From contig CM068546.1 of NCBI GenBank assembly GCA_035048495.1, positions 38,892,674-38,956,673 on the forward strand: a stretch of 64,000 bases of DNA, given 5' to 3'. The notes beneath the pieces were generated by a model. It had not been told where the DNA came from. It searched no databases and worked only from the letters and a program-made list of their open reading frames with translations. The translations under genes were made by a program, and so were the position numbers. Position 1 is the stretch's first letter. Each line of letters begins with the position of its first letter. Below, one piece after another: positions 13,001-25,553 of the stretch. The stretch comes from Euptelea pleiosperma (lineage: Eukaryota > Streptophyta > Magnoliopsida > Ranunculales > Eupteleaceae).

Positions 13001-13318
13001 GCGGTGGCGGATCGGATCGGGCCGAGTTTGGTTGGAGTACAACTTGGAACTTGTATCATGAACCCATACCCGGAATTTCGGTGTCAATGGACACGCAATT
13101 AACAGATACCCGATAGGAATTGGTCGATAGGACGTGACCCGGACTCCGAAATATATACGCTAGTACCCAAAAAGGGTAGGAAATGAAATCGATAGGACCC
13201 AGAATCAACATTTATAATAGTGCCAAAGATGTTAATTTTTCTAAACTTTAGTATAAAAATTATTTTATTTTCACATGTTATACAACACTAGGGGAACGCC
13301 ATGTTACACATGGAAGCA
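10019..13318. other. Long intergenic region, no recognised gene
   Basis: About 3.3 kb of AT-rich DNA with poly-A tracts (10385-10409, 10838-10849, 11783-11798), a short C run at 11770-11779 and several open frames that lack domain content or splice signals. No transposon with readable ends was found, though the sequence may include old, eroded ones. Confidence 0.45.
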
Positions 13319-13604
13319 CCTTACACGTGGCATACTCGTAGGGTTCAGATCACTGACCGTATCCAGCCCATCTATAGGTGGGCCTATATGCAAAAATCAG
13401 CCTGATTAGTGGTTTTTAAGGATTTGATTGGAGTCGTTTTCATGGGTTATTTTTTAACCATAGATTTCGAGCATTATTTGCGGTACTCAAATCCAAAGGT
13501 TCGAAATCACTAATCAGACTGACATTTGGTATATAGGTCTACTTATGAATGGGACAAACATCCATAAGGTCAGTGGTTTCTAAGAGTGTTCCACGTGGCT
13601 TAAT
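13319..13604. mobile_element. G-box MITE family copy
   Basis: An inverted-repeat copy. The left arm has ACACGTGGCATACTC, CACTGACCGTAT and AAAATCAGCCTGATTAG; the right arm holds the complements, ending TTCTAAGAGTGTTCCACGTGGC. The centre is TTTTCATGGGTTATTTTTAACC. Layout matches the family defined by the copies with 9-bp duplications at 28279 and 59294. The outer ends are worn, so the limits are approximate. Confidence 0.7.
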
Positions 13605-14417
13605 TATACTAATGTCCTTCATTGACGAGGGACGGGGGCATGCTAGACAACTTGAATGGTGAAGGGACATTTAATGAGGGAAGGTTTTACTTTGGAAAGT
13701 AGAGAGCCATTTAATTATGTCACATGGATGGCAATCCCGGTTGTTACTTTATAATAGTATAGATAGATAGAGAGATGTTGTATGAGAAAAATTTTGAATC
13801 GGCAATCATGCGCCTATGATCGAACGCCGCATATACCCATGGTTGGTTAATTTTTAAAAAGTTTTTTTAAACCAAAATCTAAACCTAGGTGTATGTGGCA
13901 TGTGATCATTGGCCACATGATGGTCGCTTTAAAAATCTTCACTTATTGCATATGGACTATTTAATCTAGAATTAATACTATTTTTTCCTTCTTCAAAATA
14001 TAAACTTATGATTTATATAAGTCATGTAGAGAACTTTTAAAAGGTAAAAGTGGTAAAGGTCTTATAGCTAAAGGAAATTAATAGACCTCCATATTTAGAG
14101 ACGAGAGAAGTGCTTTTAGCTAATTTCCAAATATGGACAAGCAGTCGGGGACACCACTAGAGAGCAGTTTTCATGGTTTTTCACTTTATTTTGAAATGGC
14201 TAACCAATATGAATAGCCGTTGGAGATACTCACAAGAACTGATAAATATCTAGTTCTCTCATTAGGCATCGGGTTCTTACTTTGCAGAAGCTGTCGGAGA
14301 TGAGGAGTGGTTTGTTAGCCAAATATGAAAATAGCTATGGATAGTTGATGGATATCCATAGCATAGCCCGGGAGTCTACTTTTGCTTATGGACTTCCCTA
14401 ATTAAAAGGCTCACAGA

Positions 14418-14585
14418 TGGCCCATGTGGCACTCTTAGATACCACTGACATATAAATGTTTGGTCCATCCCTAGGTAGACCTATAGACGAAAAATCAGCC
14501 TGATTGGTAATTTCTAGCTGTTGGATTTGAGTACCCCAAATAGTGTTCGAATCCCACGTCTCAAATCCAAGATCATCTGCTCCAA
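14418..14585. mobile_element. G-box MITE family, left-arm fragment
   Basis: This holds CCATGTGGCACTCTTAGA, CCACTGAC, a GTTTGGTCCATCCCTAGG block and AAAATCAGCCTGATTGG, then diverges after the central TTTGAGTACCCC. The right arm is missing. Confidence 0.6.
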
Positions 14586-14759
14586 AATTAACATGATTGA
14601 ACCATAACCTTTCAATCTAGGCCATTCTTTTAGATAGTCAAGAGGAAAAATCTTCGATAGCCTAGTACGGCTTTCAATGGATTAGGATCGGATTGGATTG
14701 AGGTTGATCCAAGACCAGTTCAATAGTAGGCCCCCTCATTCCATACCCATTACCGTTGA

Positions 14760-15175
14760 GTAAAACTTCATATGGATGTTTGGCCCATCGGGTTGATTTT
14801 TTGGTATATAGGTCCACCTAGGGATGGGCCAAACATCCATATAGTCAGTGGGTCATGTGAGTCATACTGTGGTCCGTCATCAAGGTTGAAGACGGATATC
14901 ATTGGGGACCCTGACCAAAATGACAAGACGGTATTGATGTTTGGCCCATCCCTAGATAGACCTACGGTCCAAAAATCAGCTTGTTTTGAGATTTCTAGCC
15001 GTTGGATTTGGGTTCGTTTATAAAGGTTGTTTTTAGTTGTGGTATTCCAGCATTACGTGGGGTACTCAGATCCGACGGCTAGAAATCATCAATCAAGCTG
15101 ATTTTTGGTCTAAGAATGGATCTAACATCCTTATGGTCAGTGTTCTCTAAGGGTCTGCCACGTGGCTATTACAAC
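14760..15175. mobile_element. Two joined G-box MITE copies
   Basis: A right-arm piece (14797-14870: GTCCACCTAGGGATGGGCC, CATCCATATAGTCAGTGGG, then CATGTGAGTCATACTGTGG) is followed by a nearly complete copy (14930-15175) whose arms are TGTTTGGCCCATCCCTAG and a complement ending CTGCCACGTGGC. AATCAAGCTGATTTTTGG marks the inner edge of the right arm. Confidence 0.65.
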
Positions 15176-15182
15176 CTTTTTC

Positions 15183-15520
15183 CTCACGGACGTCCTGAGC
15201 AAAGTGGACTCCAACCAAACCGATTTCAGTTTTGCTCAGCTCATGCACGATCACCAACGTCCATATGAGTCATAGCACACTCTTTAGAGACAACCGACCG
15301 TATGGAAGTTTGGCCCATCCATAGGTGGACCTACGTACCAAATATCAGCCTGATTGTCTTTTTCATGAGTTGATTTTTATCGATGGGTTCGAAGGTACTC
15401 AATCCAACGGCTAAAAATCACCAATCAGGCTGATTTTGGGCCAAACATTCACACGGTCAGTGGTTTCTAAGAGCGTGCCACGTGCCTCAAAGACGTTGGT
15501 GATTGTCCGTGAGGAAACTG
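15183..15520. mobile_element. G-box MITE directly upstream of haspin
   Basis: Outer arms CCTCACGGACGTCC (15183) and TGTCCGTGAGG (about 15504-15514) are inverted, as are CGATCACCAACGTC and GACGTTGGTGATTG. Inside is the usual family core with CAGCCTGATTG and the complement CAATCAGGCTGATTT, and GCGTGCCACGTGCC near the right end. The right edge is about 115 bp from the haspin ATG, so the element must lie in the promoter or 5' leader. Confidence 0.7.
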
Positions 15521-15632
15521 GGCTTCAAACTTCAAAGCTCCCGCCCCGCCAACGATTTCAAACCTATCGTCTGCCGTACCGTGAGTGACATTCCTGTATC
15601 ATTGAGAACTGCGTCCTCTCTCTCTCTCTGCT

Positions 15633-18600
15633 ATGGGTTCCCAAAGAGGTCACAGGAAACCCTAATGTTTCTTTATCTGCATCTCTCCTGTTTACTCTCC
15701 TCTTAATCTTTCGTATCTGAATCTAATTTCAGGGAACAATGGAGTCGTCGATTTTTGGTCAGAAATCGCAGCTACTGAAGAAGAAAAAGAACAGCAACAA
15801 CAACAAACACAAATCGCCGTAATTTACCGAAGGAGAAGACCCGGAAATACCGACAAAGATGTACCAATGTAGGTGTCGACACTCGGGTTTTCTCAATTTT
15901 TTTTTTTTATTTCATTAGGGCTCTCCTTCATAATCGAAATTCATCCTTCTCAGAAGCCAGTTCGACAAAGAGAATCGGTTGAGTTTGGCAGCTAACAAGA
16001 GAATCAGTTGGAACCGTTCGCTTTCTACCCGGTTTGTCCTAATTCTTACTATATCTCTGTACTCTGAATTTCAATTATTCTTTATATTTAATCTTCTGAG
16101 AATGCTTTCTGTTTTGGATTCGTGGTTACTTCGTAGTAAGTTTTGCGTTTTGCGTTTCGCTCCATCTGCAAAACGACCCCAAAGCAGTGTTGACGTCAAC
16201 TTGGTAAAATTGTTTTTTTTCCTCCTTTCAACCCATCAAAGTTTATATGCCCGTTTCATTTTGCGCTATCCAGTCTTGCGCTTGTCCAAACAGGCCTTAG
16301 TTTTACTTACAGCATAAGTGGTTACCATTCACGGAGACCCACATGTAGAGAGTAGATATTGAGTTGGTTTTTCTTGACAACCTCGATGGGTAAACATTTT
16401 AATACAGTTTCAAGTTGACCTCTATTGATCAGTAGTATAATTCATTCATTTGGAAACCAGCAGGTATATGAGAAAATTAATCGACGACTAGAGTTCCTCC
16501 CCTCTACTTTACCATGAAAGGTCTAGGCACCTCCTAATCTAGAATGATACTGAATTTATTGTCTGTGCATCTTTGACTTGTTTGAGTTCCATACAACTTG
16601 GACAATATGATTTGGTGTTGGATTCAGGTTCGGGTTTAATCCTTATTGTTGTCCCTTACGTCTTCTCCAAGTTTATTCCTATTGGTGTAATCATTATGGG
16701 ATCTGTCTTCTCATTTCTTGCTTGTAAGCCTGCACTTTAAGCTTCACTATTTGATTTATTGAACCACTCCTAATGAAATCAATCACTGGATTTGTGTGGT
16801 AAGATTTAGCAAAAAATTCCCACCGGCTGCCAAACTGATGCATCCCTCCTCCTTTATCCATGCTTAAGACCAGCAGGCAAGGATAAAGCATTACATTGTC
16901 GAAGTTGAACCCATTCCGAGTAGCTTTGTACAAATTCATTCATTTGAATTAGATACATATCATGGCTTTCAATTTTTTTGAGTGGTGTCCCTGTTTGTTT
17001 ATGATTATTTGATTGTTCAGGATTTGAGTTTTCTTTTTTCATCTGCTATTGTCTGGTTCTGTATCCTCATAGTACTTGGAATATTTGAGGCAGTGACTTC
17101 TGGGAACACTAGCTTGTTATTCTCAATGACCTGCTAAGGCCTTGGTGCCCTGCATTTTTTATTTAAATATCCTTGCATCCTATATAACAAAGACACATCC
17201 GGACAGTTCATTCCATATGCTGAAGATATATCTTTTTCAATACTTTAGTTCACGTTAAGATACAATAGAGACAATATATTTAGATAAGCTGATATACGTT
17301 AAAATCATATAAACAATACATAAATAATAACTGTAAACAAAATATTTGAATAACTTGAGACTTGTTTGAAAACGTGTTTCGGCATGTGAATATGACGTGG
17401 TGTTCGACACGGCAAATTCTTAGAAAAAAAGAGTGTCCTCGTTATATAGCTTGTACAAAATATTAGTAGGATTAGAAGTCTGCGTTTGCAATATTTGAAA
17501 ATGCTATCCATACCTCATTTATGCTCTCTCAAGTCAAAAACATGGTTAGGTTTTCTTAACTTGATTGGGATTAGATGATGTCATGTCCCCACTATTTATG
17601 ATGGTAATGAAGGAGTCACAAACACAGTTCTAAATTTTACATATGTGTTTGACAGAGGGAGGACCAGTATTGTCATCTCTGCTGGTGTGGATTATCGGCC
17701 TCAACCAAGACAGAGGGAAACAAAAAAGAAACCAAAACAAGCTCTTCCCAATGTATGACTCTTGTTACTCTTTCCTATTTTCCACCTTGAATGGCATTAT
17801 TGATCCATTGGTTGTCCTCGAGAAGACTTCGCGAATGCCTTATTTATGAATAACTATGGAGTTTTCACCATCATTTGTTGGTGAATCTAACACCGCTGAA
17901 AAGGATTGGCTAGAGGAATGGAATTGCTGACATTAGCTTTTTCAACAGTTTCAGATTCACCAATATTGTGTAATTCAAAATATTGGTGGGAACCTCAACT
18001 AATTTGCTCTGATATGCTCCTGATTTCTTATCTTTCTGGTGTTTACAGAGAAAGATTGCGCAACCTCCAAGCTATGAAAAAGAGCAGGCCTACTTCCAAG
18101 AGGTTGACTCCTTTGAGTTGTTGGAGGAGAGCCCCTCCCCCAAGAACTTTGCTACATGGGCTATGGGTATCCAAAATGATCATTTTGTTGTACCACATTT
18201 ATCTTCAAGATTAGGGAAATGGTTAGTCTCGAAGAAGTTAAATTACAGCTGTGGACCCTCTGGTTCCCTGTCTAACATATTGGAGACTCCAGTAATGCCC
18301 ATGGATCCACTTTGCTGTGATGCTTCCAATTCTTCTAATGAGAGCACCCCAGGGAGGGCTTCTCGACAAATCTCTTCAGGTTTGCCTTCTGTACAGGACA
18401 GAGTTAGTTCAAGTACGATGGATATTGATGTGCTTGAAAGGCACACATGTTCACTAAACAGCAGTACAGAAACCTTGACTACGGGTGATGAGGGTTGTGA
18501 AGATATAGGGGAAGCAATTAAGAGACTTTCTCTGATACCACAACCTGCATCATTGGATGGCGATCAGCAGGATCCGTTTGCCACCTTGCTAACAGTTTGC

Positions 18601-21600
18601 AAGCAGTCCGCACCTTCAACGCTATTGGACATGTTCTCCCATTATTGGTTGGTTCTCTTCTTCCTAATTCCATTACCCTAAGAAATCATAAATTTCTTAC
18701 TTATGCGGTTTTAGCCATGTAACAAGGACACTCCATTTTCCAAGAATGTGCTATCGGATATCATGTCATATTCACATGTCGGACACATGTCGACACATTT
18801 TTTGAAATAAATTTTAATTTTTTTAAATATTCTGTTTTCATCTATTATCTATATATTAGTTTTATGATTGTAATGTTTAGCTGCTCATTTTAATATAATT
18901 CTTTATATATTATATATACTTAATAACAAAACACAGTGGTTGTCTCCCCACTTATACCCCCCCTCTTATAGGTTTCAACGAAGAAGGGCCGAGATCTTAT
19001 CACCCAAATGGACGGTGGATCTCAGCCACTCACACCCGGTTTTGGTAAATACTTTGTAGGGGAGTGCTGAGGGCACGGGCCACCCACTAGTACTTACATG
19101 ACATACAAGTGCTTTATTAATATATCTCTCGACATATGGAATTAATTGTACAGACGTGTCAGCATATCGAGTTTGTGGGTCAGTGTGTTTGACACTTCGT
19201 ATTGATGTCCAACATCATCATGTGTACGTGTCTTTGTTACATTGGGTTTTAGTCTCAAAAGTTTGAGTAAAATAGTTAGACAAAGTGCTTGCATGAATTC
19301 TTTCACCTTCTAGGTTAATTTTCTTTATATGTTTCCTTTGCTTATTGCTACTGGGGTGAAAATTATTTGTTGATGGCACATCTGTTTCTCATCAATCTCA
19401 AAGGAAGCAACCCGACCTACTTGTAACATGGGAAATCAAATGGAAAGCTGTCATTGATGTACAAGTATTAGACCATGGGATCTCTACCATACAGCTGGCA
19501 TAATCTAGACTTTTCAATCAGTGGTGCTGATCTTTAAGATATCCTAATTAAATCAGCCCGGTCAAACCCAAAAGCCTAGCCATCCAATCAATTTCATTCT
19601 TTTGGATGCTTATGAGAAAATGGTCCCCTAAAAGAAAATGAAAAAAGTAGTAGGCAAGAGTTAGAAGCCTTTGATTGGGTTAATTGAAGCTAGACGATCT
19701 CCATGGTTGGTCTCATCAGATAGAAATCTTTAGTTATAGTATTTATTATACTACAATATCCTGCTTTTTCCCTCCAATAAAATTCTCAGAAATGTATATA
19801 GTTTTGTGTTCTAGGCATTTTGTCAAATGGGTGTCATCACATTTACAACTTGAATATCTAATATGATGAATACATTATCCATTTTTCTTTCTTTTTTCTT
19901 TTCTTTTCTTTTTTTCTTGAAAGAAATTGATTCGGCATGTTGAGGGATTTACGTAGCTTTACCATCCATGATCATTTACTTGTTGTAACACTTGTCATCC
20001 TATTGTTTTCAGTTGCTTCCTTTTCCTTTGCATCTTCTTTTTTACAGGGGTGTATTTGAATATGGCCTTTCATCCTTGATCTAATAGAAAATTCGTACTC
20101 TCCTGAAAACAGTGAACTGGGTAGCATAGTCAAGATTGGGGAAGGAACATATGGAGAAGCCTTCAAGGCTGGTGAAACTGTTTGCAAAATAGTACCAGTT
20201 GATGGAGATTTACGAGTGAATGGGGAAGTGCAAAAGGTATCTACCATAATATTTCTTGTTCCTGTGAGTTTTTGGGTGAGTGAATTTTTCCGGAGCTGAA
20301 AGTTCGAAATTAAATATTTTAGTCATTGAATTTTAAAACCAAAATCTTGTGAGGAAGTAAAATGTTAGTTTCTTGCAAGTCTAATAATGTCCAGCTAAAA
20401 ATTGGAGTTTTTTAACGCTTTAAATGTTGAATGTTATTCGGAGATTTTTAGATATAGATAGTTAGAGAGAGAGGGTCAATTACTATTCTAATGAGTTTTG
20501 TCTAATTCCATCATCATGCATGTTTTTTTGCTCCAGAGATCAGCAGAATTGCTTGAGGAGGCGTTACTCTCCCGGGCTCTCAACCATTTAAGAGGACGCG
20601 ACGCGCATGTTGCAAATGCATGCACAACGTTCATAGAAACAATAGAGTACGCTTTCTGAATAAAACTCTCAAAGTTCTACCACCGTTTAACTACTTGTCT
20701 TTATTCAGTTTCAGCATTGGCAGCTAATGTTCTTGTCCCGTTGATAAAGAGGCTGGACCGCTCGAGTCACCTTATTCAATGGTTTCATGGGTTCTAACAC
20801 TGAATGCTGCAAATTATAATGTTTTAACCATGCTCAATTAAGTAACATGCTTTTTGGTTGCTTATGTCAACAAGGCTCTACCACCATGGATTGTAGAATC
20901 CATCGTGTTGGAATCTGTCAGAGCAGTATAATACAGTGACTTGCAAGTTATTTGATGTTGACCTATAAAATATCATGTTTTTTGTCTCCAGTGTATGGGT
21001 ATGCCGGGGTGCTTATGATGCTGCCCTGATTAGAGCATGGGAAGATTGGGATGGAAACCATGGCTCAGAAAATGATCACCCAAAGGAATTCCCGGAGAAA
21101 CAGGTTTTTTTCCCTTTAGTAGTTGGAGTTTGGTCAAATATCTACAACTCGGACTTTGACTAGGAACTCATGCAGGGAAGGGGACAATTTCACTTGTTTG
21201 AGTCAAACAAGTATTGACTAACCATCAATGGACATGACTGGGGCTCTCATTGAATCCACATCAGCAACATCACTTTCTTCTTCTGAGTCTTATCCCAACT
21301 ATTTGGGATCAGCAACACATATCCTATTTCTCCATTCAATTCTATCATCATCATTATCAACACATGCATTCATGCCAGTTTTTTAAAAGCTTATGCTCTG
21401 TCAAGTCCAAAACCAAATCAATTTGTCCGAGTACCAATTTCCAAGCCATCACGGCGAGTGTTCAAAAACCAGTTTTGACATGGACCATGTTGGCCTCCAG
21501 TTCGACCTTTTTACGTGTTACAAGTTGAATCAATTCTTTAATTTTTTACTTGAAAATGTAATGAAATTGTTTTCAGTGCTATGTTGTGTTTGTCCTAGCA

Positions 21601-23300
21601 CATGGTGGTAAGGATCTGGAAAGCTTTGTTCTCTTAAACTTTGATGAAGCACGAAGCTTATTGGTTCAGGTAAGCTACTGACTTTCTTTCATCATTTCAG
21701 TCCATTTTGCTAATCTTGACCTCGACCTATAATTGAACTTATCTTCCATTCCGCTTTGCAGGTTACAGCTGCCTTAGCTGTGGCAGAAGCCGCGTATGAA
21801 TTTGAACACCGAGATCTGCACTGGTCTAGCTGCAATCCTTAATGCTATCTAGTCGTAACTATTCGACAACTCATTATGCAATCTATGATTGTAATCCTGA
21901 CTGCTGATCTGAGAATAGCTTTACAGGGGGAACATCCTTTTAACTCGTAAGGAGGTTGCAGCAGTGCAGTTCACCCTTGAGGGAAGGAAAATGCAGGCTA
22001 GAACATCTGGCTTATCTGTATCAATAATTGATTTCACTCTATCCCGAATCAATACTGGTAAAAATTTTTTCACGCCCCACAATATGTTTGCAAGCTAAAA
22101 AGATCTGAATTTCTTTATGTTTGCACAGGGGAAGCTATACTCTATCTAGACCTATCTTCTGATCCAGAACTGTTTGAGGGTCCTAAAGGGGATAGACAGG
22201 TAAGGACAAGGAAGATAAAAAAGATGTACTATTCTTATATTTTCTGGTTTCCACTGACTGGCCTTCTTTACATTCTGTGGCAGTCAGAAACATATCGGAA
22301 GATGAAGGAGGTAACTGAAGAATGTTGGGAAGGAAGGTATGACTTGATGTCTTCTTGTTCCCTGATTAAATCCATAATAGGAAAGAGAAGCATCACTGCC
22401 TTAAGAAATTGCCAGGGATCTCTCTGTATTTTAGAAGTTGACTAAGAATCTCACTCAAATTTAATGAATGACCTATTGCATTATCAAGTGCCCTGCAAAA
22501 CCTATTACTTCTCTCCTATGTTGCAAAATGTCAAAGTTATAATTTCATAATTCTTTTTCTGGATATCCATAAGATGATAGAAACTTAAATCTCTCACCAC
22601 AAATTAGATATATCATGGTATCTTTTGCAAAAATCTCTTCTACATGGCATGAGAATTTTGGGACACATAAATTTGTAAGTTGAAGAATAACGTATTTAAT
22701 TTTCCACTTCAAAATTCACTTCTATAGATTTTTATTTTTAAAATTTCAAACCTGATTAAGGCAAAAGAAAGTTTTGACCTGTGAATTTCCATTGCCAAAT
22801 AAAGATGTTTAGCAGTCATTTTTGCTGGTGTTAAAAAATGTCGAGTTAAAATCACATAATTCTTTTTCTGGATATCCAAAAGATGATATAATTTTTAATT
22901 TCTCACCACAAATTAGATATATCATTGTCAATTCTGAAACATGTCAATTACCATGATCAAACAGTTTCCCCAAGACGAATGTGTTATGGTTGCAGTACTT
23001 GGTGGATATTTTGCTGTTGAAGAAATCATTTGTAAGTTCATATCAAGACTATTTTCTTTTTCGCAAAGTCAACAATTTGTATACTATCATCTATGTTTTC
23101 ATTCTAATTATTTACAAATAAAAAGAAAGAAAGAAAAGTATATTTGTGACTGATCAATCTTGTTGTTGCACCAGAAACGAACTTCAAAAGATGAGAGAGA
23201 TCTGCGTTCACTGAAGAAACGCCTAAACATGTACTGTTCAGCCAAAGAAGCAATCTCTGATCCTTTTTTCAGAGACTTGGTGGTGGATCATGCAATGTGA
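15633..23300 (+). CDS. HASPIN: Haspin serine/threonine kinase (histone H3 Thr3 kinase)
   Basis: Fifteen exons, phases consistent: 15633-15648, 15733-15868, 15954-16031, 17656-17752, 18049-18647, 20113-20236, 20537-20646, 20992-21103, 21577-21669, 21762-21823, 21927-22057, 22129-22199, 22284-22336, 22965-23031, 23175-23300; 624 aa. The N terminus (MGSQRG, then VVDFWSEIAATEEE) and the FELLEESPSPKNF block match plant haspins. The C-terminal kinase has the loop GEGTYGEAF (318-326), VCK lysine 334, catalytic EHRDLHWGN (Asp about 473) and the haspin-type DFT (511-513) in place of DFG. Haspin phosphorylates histone H3 on Thr3 at mitotic centromeres, helping to place the chromosomal passenger complex. 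The hinge reads VLAHGG, where the Arabidopsis protein has Glu for Ala. Exon 1 uses a weak donor, GTCACA. Introns 5 and 13 carry repeats. Confidence 0.93.
18938..19091 (+). mobile_element. Helitron-like element in haspin intron 5
   Basis: It starts TCTCCCCACTTATACCCC and ends with a hairpin (GTGC, TGAGG, GCAC), 11 nt, CTAG and a host T. A second copy is at 44079-44224 and a 3' part at 9898-10018 on the other strand. Shared ends with no inverted repeats suggest a rolling-circle element, but at about 150 bp it would be a very small one. Confidence 0.4.
22525..22930. repeat. Direct repeat pair in haspin intron 13
   Basis: Two diverged copies of a block of about 95 bp (22525-22620 and 22833-22930) share TTCTTTTTCTGGATATCC and CTCACCACAAATTAGATATA. 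They are spaced about 310 bp apart in direct orientation in the intron before haspin exon 14. This could be a local duplication or the ends of an eroded element. Confidence 0.6.
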
Positions 23301-23790
23301 AGGATGGCTTAATATATGAAAAATGCAAGGAAAGAAAAGGCACCATTTAATTAATCAGGCATCCTCCTATAAATCCTACTGTGTACATATACTTGTTTTC
23401 CTCCATTTGATGGCTTGCACATTAGAAATGAAGGAGACTGGTTTCCATCCTGTATAATCCTAGTTGGCTCGGAGGGAGACAGATTTTTTTTCATTGCTAT
23501 GGGAAATTCCTATGGCTCCGACATAGAATCATTGGAATAACTTATTCAAGGAAATGCATTAATGTAGAAAAGAGTTCCTGCAAGGGTTACAAGAAGCAAC
23601 AACAGAAAACAGTAATATTAATTGTAGTCCTACTATTGTGCTAAATTGTTGAAACAGCTTTTTATACTATAGTCATCCAATGTTGTTGAGATTCTGCAGA
23701 AATATTGATGTTTGTCTTGCAATGCACCATGCATTTATAACATTGTTGATGCTATGCATGTGGATGGTTGAGTTCATTTTTGCTCAAAGA
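23301..23790 (+). other. Haspin 3' flank and probable 3' UTR
   Basis: Noncoding sequence after the haspin stop codon. The first few hundred bases probably hold the 3' UTR, but no single polyadenylation signal stands out. Confidence 0.4.
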
Positions 23791-24072
23791 CATCTATATG
23801 AACCATGTGGTGCACTGTATGAGACCATTGACTATGGATTTTGATCCATACCTAGGTGGGCCCTACAGACCAAAAAATTGCCCGATTGGTGATATCGAGC
23901 TGTTGGATCTAAGCAGTCCAAATAATGCTCCGAGTCCCATGGCTAAAAATCAACCCAAGAGTGACCCAAATCCAATAGCTAGAAATCACCAATCTGGCTG
24001 ATGTTTGGTCTCTAGGTTCACCTAAGGATGGGTCAAACAACCATACCCTTGAAGTGTGTGCTACGTGGCACA
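23791..24072. mobile_element. G-box MITE family copy (diverged)
   Basis: Left arm ACCATGTGGTGCACTGTATGAG, centre CCAATAATGCTCCGAGTCCC, right arm AATCTGGCTGATGTTTGG then GTGTGTGCTACGTGGCAC. It lies about 0.5 kb past the haspin stop codon. Confidence 0.65.
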
Positions 24073-25148
24073 TACAGACGTTAGCAAATACAGTCTCTCG
24101 ATATAGTTAATCACTCTATTATGCTCAAGATTTTACATCCATCCTTTTTGAAATTTCATTTTAATTTAGTTCGTACCATTTGGATTCGAAACAATTCAAA
24201 ATATCAGTTGAACTACTTTCTACCTTTACCCACAACTCATCATGATATGCACCTGACCTATATATATATTCATCATATGCACATTTGAATTTGTGGGTTA
24301 TGTGGCTCAAATTGGTGAATACCATTTTGTGGTAACAATTATAGTGAAATGAATTCTTAGTCTAGAGATTCCAGAACTAATTATATTAAAAACTTTTCTT
24401 GCAGAAGTAATTTTAAAAGAAATTTACTACACATCTATACATTTCTATTTTTAATATCATGATGTATATTTCTCAATCATCTCAAGTTTGATTCAACAAT
24501 GAATAACATAAAATCTAATCATTTGAATTCCAATCTTGTCTCCGAGTTTAAATTTTTGCTTCCTCTTTTGGATCAATCTTTTTCATGATAGACTAAAACC
24601 TTTAGTATACTTCTGAAATGGTAATGTTGAGCTTATATACTCATTGAGATCTAATATTGTAATTTCTATCTCCTTATACTCTTCCACAATTTTAGATGTA
24701 GTTATTGGCCACAACTGATAAAGATAATCGCAGACGTGCTCGTTATAAAACAACAATCTATCTTGAATGTCGGATGCACATAAAAATTTTCTGATCATCC
24801 ATGAATTCTTAGGGTTCGATAGTGGGGCAATGATTGTAAAATCTTCAACCACCTTGCGAGGGATATGTCAGCCATTAGCTATCTCTTCCTCTTCTGATTT
24901 GGTTGGAAGGAAGTTGTGCATAATTACCTTCGTCGTCACTATTGAATTTCAAAGCGTATAAACACTGTAAAAACATGTAATTGTAAATAGTGTGATACTG
25001 TATTTATAAGGAGATGGTGGCATCTATGTACTAGAAATTTTTTGTACAAAATCATAGAAATGATTTCTCTTGCTAAAATATAAACAACTACTAAAAATAA
25101 ATATTGGAACACTGCTTAGTTTCTTTTTTTATTTGAGCCCCCCACCCC
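24073..25148. other. Intergenic; one unassigned 89-codon open frame
   Basis: AT-rich. On the minus strand 24583-24852 is open for 89 codons with fairly ordinary amino-acid content (NPKNSWMIRKFLCASDIQ, DYLYQLWPITTSKIVEEYKE), but I recognise no family and see no joined exon. It could be a gene fragment; not called as a gene. Confidence 0.4.
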
Positions 25149-25227
25149 ACACACACACGAGATAGTCAACCGTCTATGCCCGTAATACACACACACACAC
25201 AAGATAGTCAACCGTCTACGCCCGTAG
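25149..25227. repeat. CA microsatellite with duplicated 40-bp unit
   Basis: Two units made of CACACACAC followed by GATAGTCAACCGTCTA and CGCCCGTA or TGCCCGTA, starting at about 25151 and 25190. A short dinucleotide run heads each unit. Confidence 0.7.
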
Positions 25228-25432
25228 TGGACTAACGTCAAAACGTGAGCTTGCTCATGCGCTTCTCCCATAAGTGTTAAAAGGACAAAAATGCCAAAGA
25301 TCATCACATTGTCTTCTCGACTCTTCGTAAATCACTAGAAGAAGAGATCTGTTCTTGAGTTGGAGGTCACAAGGAGATGCTCTGTTTGCACTTCCCTGAG
25401 AGAGGAACGCCAACGTTGAAGCAACTCTCATG

Positions 25433-25553
25433 TTTATTTGGCTACAAATCGTAATACTTCTCCATTGAGATCAACGAGTTTTCTTTCTCCGATTTATTTG
25501 GCTACAAATCGTAATACTTCTCCATTGAGATCAACGAGTTTTCTTTCTCCGAT
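25433..25553. repeat. Perfect 60-bp tandem duplication
   Basis: The 60 bases from 25433 (TTTATTTGGCTACAAATCG...) are repeated without a mismatch from 25493. The period is a multiple of three, and an open frame runs through both copies, but no gene model supports translation. Perfect identity means the duplication is recent or a sequence-collapse artefact. Confidence 0.85.

Noticed and set aside
20050..20112. Earlier start of haspin exon 6
   Set aside because: Joining at the upstream AG sites creates a stop codon; only the acceptor at 20110-20112 continues CELGSIVKIGEG in frame.
24583..24852. 89-codon open frame on the minus strand as a gene
   Set aside because: No recognisable domain, no partner exons and AT-rich surroundings; kept only as a note.
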